Assembly: GCA_963678705.1 (NCBI GenBank)
Contig: OY783216.1
Location: forward strand, 744,001 to 808,000
Direction of reading: 5' to 3'
DNA length: 64,000 nt
Source of the DNA: Panorpa germanica
Lineage: Eukaryota > Arthropoda > Insecta > Mecoptera > Panorpidae
Both the position numbers and the translations under genes were made by a program. Below, in pieces: positions 11,325 to 20,744 of this stretch. The notes under the pieces are model-generated. The model did no database searches. It was not told the DNA's origin and saw only the letters and a program-made list of their open reading frames with translations. Every line of letters starts with the position of its first letter. The first letter of the stretch is position 1.

Positions 11325-14300
11325 ATGATGTTTAATGTTTTGATTTACGCTGGATTTTTGGCTTCGTTGCAAAAGCATTACGTATCTGAAAACATTTATT
11401 TAATCTTCGATAATCGAAGAACAAATGATTTATCAACACATTTTTTCTTGCATTCGCTTTGTAAAGAAATTTTAAAGAAAACGACCGTTGCAATTTCTGT
11501 AACTCCTGTTCAAAAAATTACGGAAGTGTTTGAAAAAAATATCGAGCTGGAAAAAGAGTTGCCTGATAGGCCAATAGGTGTGTTTATTATTGATGATATC
11601 GCGGGAATTTCAAAAAATATTGAACAGGTATTGTATAGTCAGTCCAGTTTATATGAAAAATTATTTGTTGTTAAATGTAAAATTTATATAGAACAAGTTA
11701 AATATTTTAATTTAAAAATGGAATTCGAATTTGAAATGAAATTCAATTCATACACAAAAGACAGTCGTCGCTTGCGACGGGGGTAAACTCTAGTAATTAT
11801 TATAAAGCCTCAATAAGTAGGACGGGCGCAAAAGAGTTTGGTCGTGAGACTGCCTGGCTCCGCCATCTGTATTGGCGGTAGTAGAAAATTGTATAAACTA
11901 AAAAATATTTTGTAGTAACTAATCTATTTTATATTAAATAAACCTACAGTATATATGAGTATAACTGTAATTTCACTTATTTGGAAAAGTCTGCTCATTT
12001 TCCTTAGGCAATCACTGCTAAGGCTCAATTCGCGACGAAGTGGGTTTTGTTTCTAAACCCAGACCAGGTCATTGAGGATTTGTTCTACAATGTTTATGTT
12101 CCTTATTACTGTCAATTTTTGACGGTAACACCAGTTGAAATTGAAGGAGTAAAGGAATACCTCGTAAAGGAAGTTTATCAGGTGTCAAAAGATCATCCTC
12201 TTCAGGTAGATATATCTATCACGCTGCAGTATCCCGCTCTTTCTAATTCCTAAGTTCATTCAATCAGGTTTACGAGTTTGGTCTTTGGAATACTGCTAAA
12301 GGTTTCCGCAGAACTTCTTCTGGAGAATTTTACGTACGCAGAAATAATTTGGATGATCTAGTGATAGATGTCACTAGCATAAGTGTAGGTCTTGTCTTAA
12401 CAGTTTTACCATAGAGATATAAGAATAGAGTGTACAAGAGGCTGAATACTGTGATAAAGGCAAAGGATAGAGATAGCCGCGTAAGTCCTCTGTGTCTCTT
12501 TCGAGCCGAGTTCTGTGACTGCCGCGCTAACAAAAATATAGCTATACTGTCGGTGTCTTTATTCATTTTAAAATTTACTGTAAGCTACACTCTCTATTAC
12601 AAATATTTTTATTTTTATTTTAGCAATAGCGTCTGCTTGCTTGTTTATCACTACCTTACCACCAATCAACCAAGCCGGCAGCAGCGGTTCTGTTAGGAAG
12701 AAACAGATAGGACACTCGACAGCTATCTCTCTCTGGGCCTTTATCGCTTCCTCTTACACGCGGTCGTACACTTTACGTACTCTATTCTTATATCTCTATG
12801 CGTTTAACAGATATGCAAAGTTTAGTTCCTTATAAGAATAATCCGTCGTTCTGTCTCTCTACTTTAGAATTTTCCAACCGTCTTACTCGATAGTGACAGT
12901 CATCCTACCAAAATTAGAGGAGGCTATTTCGGGCATGTCTGGAATATATTACAGACTACTTTAAATTTCACGTAAGTGTTTCAAAACTATATTATTTCAA
13001 ATAGAATTCACAATGGGCTTGTGTCCTATGTCTTAATTTCTATAAATGTGTACTATATATTGATAAAGTGGGTTACTAGAACCTCAAATGTTCAATTATT
13101 TTTTAATAACTCCTTATATGTTAAGGGATATTAACAATTAAAAAAGTCATTTTGTCTCTTTAATTATTCAAGGGATTCAACGTTGTACACATTCCAAATG
13201 CATGTGACATCACAACCGCTACCACCTTTACAGCTCTGCTATATGTATTTATATATCAAAATATCTAATATTATTTACAACTATTTCAAGGAACAATAAA
13301 ATTCCAATATTATGTCTGCTGTAACAGGATTAAATAAAATAAAACCTTATTATTCTTTGACTTGACTTGATTATTTGACTACCAACAGCTACAAAACATT
13401 ACCACAGCACTGACCTACTACACAAATAACTGACGTTGAAATGCATTACACGTCATACAAATATGGCCGTCCATCTCTAGCGCTAAAACTACAATTCAAA
13501 TTTTAAATTGCTATATCTACGTCAATTTTTAGATGTTTAATAAAATAGACACGCCAATACACTTTTATTAACATCAATTTCAATTAACTTATTTTAATAA
13601 AGTAAATGGGATTCGTAATAAATTCAAAGAACGAACTCGCGTTTATATAGGATTCGATATTGATTCATTAATGAACCGGCGTTCCATTTTATTGCGAAAT
13701 ACACAAACTTGTTTTCTTTTTGATTAATTTTTAGATCAAGATTCTCTGTTCCAATAGACAAGGCTTGGGGTTCTGTGGATTCCGAAGGAAGATGGAATGG
13801 AATGATTGGAGAACTGTCCAGGGGTGAAACTATGGTTGCGGTATCGGAATTTACAATGTCTGCCAATCGTATGGATGTTGTTGATTACGCGGCGCCATTA
13901 ATGTTTACCAGGTTTTTATAAAAAATAATATGGTGGTATTGGAATATGAGGGTGAACTTCTTCCCTCCGCCATCCCTTTGTGTACGGACATAAACCTACT
14001 ATTCAACTAAATTATACATTACCTTTTAGCTATGCCATTGTCATTAAACGTCCTACTAACAATAGCATTCGGTGGAAAGGATTCTTGTCCCCTTTTGAGC
14101 CAAAAATTTGGTGGTGTCTGGCAGCAGCGGTCGTAGCAATACCACTACTGCTAATAACGATGCTCCAAATCAGTCGGCACTACGACAGGCAAAACTCCCA
14201 CAAAAGCAGAAAAAATGCCTCCGACATGTTCTTAGACGTTTTCAAAACATTCTGCCAGCAAGGTACCGCAGAAATGATAGGGCTTCACGCGAGACGTGAA

Positions 14301-17076
14301 ATGCGAGAGTTTCAAAAATCTCGTCTCGTTCTCGTTAGTTTAGAAAAAATAGGTATCGTTTTAGTTTCGTTCCCGTGTCGTAATCGTTTGTCTCGTCTCG
14401 TCTCGTCTCGTCACATCTTGTTATTGTGAGAACTTACTCCTAAGATAGTCCTAAACAAAAAATTTTCACTAACTACATGCTACACTAAGTAGCATATATC
14501 GATTTTTTCTCATCATTAATTGTATCAAATTTAAAAGAAAATTCAAACTTAAAAGAATTTTTTTTTATACACAGTTGATCAACTGGTTCAATTTCACTTA
14601 ATGCATCACTTTCATCTAATCTCGGCCTAACACCTACACTTAACGACATTTTTGCGGCAAAATGTCTTCAAACAATCGCATTGTAAATAATTTATATTCT
14701 CATTTATTTTCCCTTAAAACATTCGTTTCCGTTCGGCTACAAAATGTTGTAAAAGACAAAATTATAAAATAAAATATTTAACAGATGTTTGTTTACCAGA
14801 TTTCATATTTCGTAAATTTACGACCTAACCTATTTTGTAATAAAAAAAGGTTGAACCTTTATGTTGCTGTTAGTTTATTTTTTCTAGCAATTTTTTTTTT
14901 AAATAACGTCAACGAAACCAGAATATACTTTTCAATAGTCTCAATAGTTTTCAGAAATGCCCCGTCTCGCTTTTACGAGACAAGGCGAGAAATGTCTCGT
15001 GCTTGTGTGAAGCCCTGAGAAATGAGAACATTTTTATTCTGTTTTAACAAATGAATGATTTTGGTACACATTTTTAGGCGTAGATGTCGAACCACGGTTC
15101 AAACCAAGTAGAATTGTATTCTTTGCTATGTATGTCACGGCCGTGGTACTTTTGGCTTGTTATTCAGCAGCCTTGATCAGCTTCCTAACGGTGCAAACAT
15201 ACTCTTTGCCTTTCAGCAATATGGACGAATTTTTGGAAGATGGTTCCTATACTTTAGGGGTTTCTACAAAGTCGGCTGCTTGGGATTTACTAAGGGTACA
15301 CATATTATTATTCATTTTTAAGCCGTGCCGAATTAATATAGAAAAAAACGTCCATGAATTTAAGAAAGTTCTAAAACATTACACGTTTCAAAGCGCCTGA
15401 TCCTCACACTAATATTATAACACATACATTCAAATATTGTGTATTTCGAAATAACGAATTACTTTATTCCAATTTTGTTTTTTACGTTTCTGTCTTATAA
15501 CTTTATGGACATGGAAAACTCAGAAAACAAGTATCGTATGCCAAAATAAAAAATGTTCTTTTGGTGAAAAGTAACAAGAGTATAATATTGTCTTGTTAAT
15601 TTTCATAAAAATTGAAGAAAAAAACTTTTATTTTTATAATGGATTTTAACATAATTTCGAATGCTGATTTCAAATTTGCAATTAGTTTTTGAATACGTGT
15701 TTTAGTTTATGAGATATCAGCATGTTAAAGTCGAACCGCAACAGAAAATTAAAAACTATTATCTATTTTGAAATCAGCATAATAAATTACGTTAGAAACC
15801 ATGCTTTATTTTAAAAAAATATAAAAATTTAACTTTTAGAAGAAAAGCTTCATGTATTTAAAAAAGGTGCGGTAATGTAATTGAGCAGTTTTGTAGTTTA
15901 GAGCATAACGAACATAACTGCATCAAAAAAATTAAGGAATCGAAAAAAGAAATTTGAAAAAAAGTCCATAAATTTAAAAAAGATCGTGTGAAATTTACAA
16001 ATGCGTAAATATTTTTAATTTAATTTTATAGTTCATCAATGATTCCCAATGATAAACCCATTAAAAATTATAAAATATATTAATATTAATGTTTTAAAGA
16101 AAACGGTTCTATGATTTTAAAAGAAATTAAAAGACACAAAAACGGAATTATTTTAAATTAAATTAAGCAGTTCATCAATTTATCGTATTTATTCTAATTT
16201 AAATTATGCTAGACATAACCCTTTATCAAAAAAAGTCAAAAATGTAGAAATGTAACTTTTATAGAACAATATCCACAACTAAGCTATAATCTTAATTAAA
16301 ACAACGTAACTTAGGTTGCCTGCAATTCAGGCTCAAAAATTTACCATATATTTCTTAATAGTATTTATTATACATTAAATTATATTATTATATTAATTTT
16401 ATATTATTATTACATTAAACTCATTGTGAAATACATCACATATATAATTAAATTGTATCCATCTCTACAAGATTTTTAATTAATTTAAAATTATTTACCA
16501 AACTATTCACTTTCTAGAACTCTACTAATCAGGTTTTTCAAAAAATTCATATCAATTTAATGGAGCCATCTTATAAACAACCTCCAACAAATGCAGAAGG
16601 TCTGTTCAGAACTTGTGAAGAATATAAATATGCCTACTTCATTCCTTCAAAAATTGCCAACGCCTACATAGGTAAGCAACCATGCCAACTTGAGATTATC
16701 AAGTCCGGTTTGAAATCTACTCTCGCGATGACGTTATCGAAGGAATGTCCCTATACGGGTTTATTTAATTACAAGTAAGTCTACTGCTAAAATATCACCA
16801 TAAGGTCTATACTTAATTAAATCTTGTTCTAGGATTCAAAAGATGCGAGAAGTTGGGATGTTATATCGTCTACAGAAGAATGAATGGCCTCCATCTTTAG
16901 ATAAGGAACAGACCGTGTGGCAGAGTGTCACCATCATTGACGTGGTGCCCATCTTGACCTTCTTAAGTTGCGCCATGATATTGTCAATGATCATTTTATT
17001 TTTTGAACGGCATCACCAAGCGATTTGGGCGATTATAAAATTATCTAAGAAAAAATTTATTCGATATTGGTATTAA
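11325..17076 (+). CDS. Ionotropic receptor B, IR75-like, nine exons
   Basis: A complete 616-residue ionotropic receptor, tandem paralogue of receptor A. Exons: 11325-11627, 12008-12205, 12268-12384, 12868-12971, 13735-13911, 14030-14262, 15078-15295, 16518-16774, 16833-17076. Exons 2-8 have exactly the lengths found in A. An in-frame TAA just upstream supports the start (two adjacent ATGs). Landmarks: GGYFGHVW, RWNGMIGEL, an Arg (about R286, ANRMD) at the conserved S1 position, M1 WWCLAAAVVAIPLLLITML, pore CQQGVD, M3 YSAALISFLTV near 406-416, CPYTGLF in S2, and M4 in the last exon ending in a short basic tail. The Thr and acidic residues that hold glutamate in S2 are not present by eye. The exon 5 donor (AG|GTTTTTAT) is weak. 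AATAAA at 17086-17091 follows the stop by 10 bp. The ligand is unknown. Confidence 0.92.
11637..11793 (+). mobile_element. Non-autonomous Helitron, 5'-truncated, in intron 1 of receptor B
   Basis: This is the 3' end of the Helitron family whose longest copies are 23103-23807 and 44869-45721. It ends with the hairpin CGTCGCTTGCGACG, GGGG, then CTCTAG followed by T, the CTRR|T terminus of Helitrons. The 5' part is missing. Confidence 0.85.
12410..12800. mobile_element. MITE with CATAGAGATATAAGAATAGA inverted ends
   Basis: A 391-bp element in intron 3 of receptor B with about 20-bp inverted ends that are nearly perfect. A second copy lies at 56001-56273. The flanks GTTTTAC and GTTTAAC are similar but offset, so a target duplication is only suggested. 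No coding sequence is supported. Confidence 0.82.
13012..13580. mobile_element. AATGGGCTTGTGTCC-family repeat, right end degraded
   Basis: A copy in intron 4 of receptor B. The left end is intact and the interior matches 17096-17608 and 42669-43301. The right inverted end is no longer recognisable, so the end coordinate is approximate. Confidence 0.75.
14278..15017 (-). mobile_element. hAT element remnant, TAGGGCTTCAC ends, perfect 8-bp TSD
   Basis: A 740-bp element in intron 6 of receptor B. The ends are TAGGGCTTCACGCGAGACG and GTGTGAAGCCCTG, flanked by AGAAATGA at 14270-14277 and 15018-15025. It includes a short GTCTC-type tandem tract near 14391-14410. Its interior is the reverse complement of the copy at 46669-47445, which keeps a fragment resembling the start of a hAT transposase. 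Confidence 0.92.
15296..16517 (+). other. Intron 7 of receptor B, AT-rich
   Basis: A 1.2-kb AT-rich intron with no recognisable element, ORF or repeat end. It is the longest transposon-free intron of the two complete receptor genes. Confidence 0.5.
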
Positions 17077-17095
17077 TAATTTTTAAATAAATTAA

Positions 17096-17608
17096 TGGGC
17101 TTGTGTCCTATGTCTTAATTTCTATAAAAGTGTACTATATATTGATAAAGTGGGTTACTAAAACCTAAATGTTCAATTATTTTCAATTATTATAACCTTA
17201 CAGATCATAAATCTCTGCTATATGTATTTATATATCAAAATATTAAATATTATTTACAGCTATTTCAAGGAATACTCAAATTCCTATATTATGTCTGCCT
17301 TAGAAGGGTTAAATAAAATAAAAACTTATTATTCTTTGATTTGACTATATTATTTGACTACCAACAGCTACAAAACATTACCACAGCACTGACCTACTCA
17401 ACAAATAACTGACGTTAAAATGCATTACACGTCATACAAATATGGCCGACCATTTCTAGCGCTAAAACTACAATTCATATTTTTAATTGCTATATCTCCG
17501 TCAATATTTAGATATTTAATAAAATAGACACGCCAATACACATTTATTAACATCAATTTCAATCAACAATTGAAAAATCGACCACTAAAAAATGAGGACA
17601 CAAGCCCA
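17096..17608. mobile_element. Repeat with GGGCTTGTGTCC ends flanked by TTAA
   Basis: The most intact copy of this family, 513 bp, starting 20 bp after the stop codon of receptor B. The ends are TGGGCTTGTGTCC and GGACACAAGCCCA, and TTAA lies on both sides (17092-17095, 17609-17612), as for piggyBac-type insertion. Other copies do not show TTAA, so the assignment is tentative. A short reversed fragment of the same family follows at about 17613-17665. Confidence 0.78.
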
Positions 17609-17665
17609 TTAAAAAATAATTAAACATTTGAGGTTCTAGTAACCTGCTTTATCAATATAGAGTTC

Positions 17666-18193
17666 AGCTTTATATAAATGAAGTCATTGTTCACAAGGCT
17701 ATTGTTTTATTGATTTAAAACAGCGACAAGTGTTGCGGCACCACAGGCGCGTGCGGCTATCTCCGTGGACACCTCCTGAGTTCTGAGTATCACGTGCTAC
17801 TTTCAAATCGAGTTTCTGGTATAACATATGGACCGCGTTACTCTTATTGATTTTAATGGTGATGATGTCACACGTGATGACGTCACACGACGATGCTATT
17901 CGCGAACGCAATTAGGAGTATCATTTCATTCGGTCAGTTAGACTTCGTGTCGAGTACGTTGTCACTGATACCACAGTCCGATATTTGGTAAAAAATATCT
18001 GTTATTGGTAATTGCTATTTAAAATTTTACATGCACTGTCTAAATTATATACTACACTGAATAATCAATGCTTTAGTTAATGAAAACAAGTATTCAAAAA
18101 ATGTATTTACTGTTTAAATATTTCATTAGTTAATTTGCATAATTGCAGTTGCTATATAACTTTGTGGACGGGGCTAGTTTAGTCTATCGTTAG
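17666..18193 (+). promoter_or_regulatory. Candidate promoter region upstream of the SPATA6-like gene
   Basis: A GC-richer, non-repeat stretch. It contains an E-box CACGTG at 17871-17876 directly followed by a palindromic CRE-type site TGACGTCA at 17878-17885, and TCAGT at 17934-17938, which fits the arthropod initiator. It could start a 5' untranslated exon joined to the acceptor TTTTAG at 18958-18963 just before the ATG at 18968. This is inference from motifs only. Confidence 0.35.
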
Positions 18194-18725
18194 CTTAGAG
18201 CATATATATATGGATTGTGAATGTTGGAACTGAAAGTGTGTCAAAAATGTGTGCGAGAGAGAAAGGTATATGTGCCTATTTGTTCTCTATGCGCATGCGT
18301 CGAAAGTAACAGTTGTCAAGTCAGAGCTGTCTAGATATAATACGTGACAGTTGTTAAATATGACATTATATTGATGTAGAATAATGTAGATATGTATAAA
18401 TATAACTAAAAACGTGAGTTCTGTTCACCCCAAATATCAACTGTGTTTGGGCGTTATCCCTACAGTAACATCTATGACGTTCATGACTAAATATTTTCAC
18501 TGAACAATCACTGTTTTATTGACAAACGAGCTTTGAACCAAATAAAGAAATATAATTTCTTTACATATATTTTATTTATTATATCTTAATAGAATATTAT
18601 TATTTATTATATCTAGACAGCTGGTACTTTCGAACATATACCTTTCTCTCTTGCACACATTTTGGACACATTTTTAATCTATAGGAAACATAGGCTATTC
18701 ACACTCCATATATATATGCTCTAAG
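18194..18725. mobile_element. MITE with 20-bp perfect inverted ends, 8-bp TSD
   Basis: The inverted ends are CTTAGAGCATATATATATGG and its exact complement. The flanks ATCGTTAG (18186-18193) and ATCGTTAC (18726-18733) match at seven of eight bases, so it is probably hAT-like. Further inside, subterminal blocks (GTGTGCGAGAGAGAAAGGTA and complement) also pair. Copies or fragments occur at 41426-41540, 49057-49562 and 59842-60280. Confidence 0.88.
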
Positions 18726-18967
18726 ATCGTTACCAAAAAATTCTTCATAGCGTTGAAAAAAAGCAAAAGGAAATACATATTTAAATTATTGAAATTTCGT
18801 TTCCTGAGTGGACCATTAATATATTCTCTTTGCACCTTAGAAAAACCATGACTAATTGTGATCTAGTAGTTTATATTTGTTTATTAAAAAATTTAATAAA
18901 GAATTTAAATATTGTATAGAAATTTGATGTTAATGTAAACTGATGTAAACCATTTTGTTTTAGAAAT

Positions 18968-20125
18968 ATGAAAGCTTATTTTGTTACAACAGATGTAGAG
19001 ATACATGCGGTGACCTGCCCCGGCGTCTGGCTTTGTCCAACGGGGGAGGTTTGTTTAAGGATATCGACAAAAGACGATTTCTTTACAACAAAAACACTGC
19101 CTGCCAAGTTTCCGTTGGTTTATCACGAAACCTTCATGCTCTCAAAATATTATTACGGCGTGACCACGCTAAAGCAACTAGAAGAAGAAATATTAGACGA
19201 ACCTTTTCGAATTACATTAAATCAAGACGGAAAAAAATTAGCATATTTTAAGGGAACTTTAGAAGCTTTATTGAGCCCTCCAATCGAAAGTGACATTCCT
19301 GGTGTCGATATCCACATCCTGTTAGATCCTACACGTATATTTCCTGGTATACTATCCCCAAAGGTGGAGTTATCAACGAGAACGACAATTCGAGAAACTT
19401 ATTGTAAAGTTCCAAAATCTCGAGCTTTAGTGATTGAAAGAAGACAACGAAATTCTGAACTGAAGAGTCCGCGACGTACTAAACCAGTTTGCCATTCCCG
19501 AAATTATCATCAGTATAAAAATTGTAGAACAAAATCAGCTCCATCAGAAAACGTTAGCGTAAGCGCATCCTCAGATACTTCACATGAACCTATACGTTAC
19601 TGCAGGAAGCCGTGTTCTCAAACAGTAAATTGCAATTCGTTAATTGCGAAAGCAAGTTCCAAAAATTGTCAGTGCAAAGAACGACCCAAGCAGAGGAAGC
19701 CATATAATGCTGATGACTACCAGGTGGACTCAGAGAAAGACGGAGGCAGTGATCTCTCACAAACGAAATCCTATCTTGAAAGTATATTTAAGTACGATAA
19801 TTCCAGTCGTCTGAAACTTTACAAAGCACATATCTACGACGAAGATTGTAACCTTTGCGATAGGTACGATAACTATTTTGGGAGGTATACTAAAATTTCA
19901 TACGAGCCTTGTTTGCCGAAACCTTGTCCCAGCTTAGCAGACCGCTTACATGAGAGACTGGAAATTGTTCTAAGACCAAGTAAAGAAAATAAACATTTTA
20001 ACGCATGCAGGAGTAAAATAGACAATGAGAAAGATTCACAAGATTCTCATAAAAATCTCCGTAAATTGTATAATGTACTGAACCATAAAGCTTCTTCAAG
20101 TTCTGAATGCGGTAATATATTTTAG
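18968..20125 (+). CDS. SPATA6-like protein (spermatogenesis-associated protein 6 family)
   Basis: A 385-residue protein with the N-terminal SPATA6 domain. VEIHAVTCPGVWLCPTGEV at residues 10-28 corresponds to the vertebrate LEIRAVTCPGV motif, KFPLVYHETFML and the later FPGILSPKVELSTRTTI also match the family, and the domain covers about residues 1-145. The rest is rich in Ser, Lys, Arg and Cys and has no clear fold. Mouse SPATA6 is needed for the sperm head-tail connecting piece, so a testis role is inferred. The coding region is one exon starting 5 bp after a TTTTAG acceptor, so at least one upstream untranslated exon is likely. The start fits the length of the vertebrate N-terminus. The 3' end converges on the THAP gene on the other strand. 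Confidence 0.85.
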   Translation: MKAYFVTTDVEIHAVTCPGVWLCPTGEVCLRISTKDDFFTTKTLPAKFPLVYHETFMLSKYYYGVTTLKQLEEEILDEPFRITLNQDGKKLAYFKGTLEALLSPPIESDIPGVDIHILLDPTRIFPGILSPKVELSTRTTIRETYCKVPKSRALVIERRQRNSELKSPRRTKPVCHSRNYHQYKNCRTKSAPSENVSVSASSDTSHEPIRYCRKPCSQTVNCNSLIAKASSKNCQCKERPKQRKPYNADDYQVDSEKDGGSDLSQTKSYLESIFKYDNSSRLKLYKAHIYDEDCNLCDRYDNYFGRYTKISYEPCLPKPCPSLADRLHERLEIVLRPSKENKHFNACRSKIDNEKDSQDSHKNLRKLYNVLNHKASSSSECGNIF

Positions 20126-20744
20126 ACAAATTGCTTTTTTTTAATGTTTTTATTCTTTATTGCTAAATGTTTCAGATGCTTTAACGATGTTATGTTATGT
20201 ACACACACTTTGTAAATATTTTATTATAACGTTTATAAAGATTTATAGTATTATTATAAAAATTACGTAATGATAATAGTTTTATATTCATTTACCTACC
20301 ACCAAAATCAAAGTATAAGTCTTGTAGAATGTTATATGTATGCTAATTCGCAAAAGTTAGATTAATATTAAAAAAAACTGTAGAATAGGTCACAAATCGT
20401 TGTTGTGTTACGTCAGTGGGTAATAATTTGCGTTTAAAAAAAACTAATTTTATATTAAAAATAATTATATTGTACATTTTAATAATTGCAAGAGATCTTA
20501 AAGTAATAATTAAAATTAAAATTTAAGTACATGCACTTAACAATAAATATATGTATAACTCTACTCAACACTTGGTAAAGAAGCTATATTATTAGTGTAA
20601 ATGAATTTATCAACAATTTAACAATTTAAAGGTACCGTGCCATAGCTTAATATTTTCTTTAAAAGAAAAACATTACTATTATTAGAAATACTGCAGTATA
20701 TAGAAACTTCTATATTATATACAAAATATTCATTGAAAGTTTTT
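20126..20744. other. Shared 3' region of convergent genes
   Basis: A 619-bp AT-rich gap between the stop codons of the SPATA6-like gene (plus) and the THAP gene (minus). AATAAA at 20542-20547 could serve the plus-strand gene, and TTTATT near 20155 (AATAAA on the minus strand) the other, so the two transcripts may overlap at their 3' ends. Confidence 0.4.

Noticed and set aside
14391..14410. GTCTC tandem repeats as a possible array
   Set aside because: A short simple repeat inside a hAT element end; no spacers and not a CRISPR.
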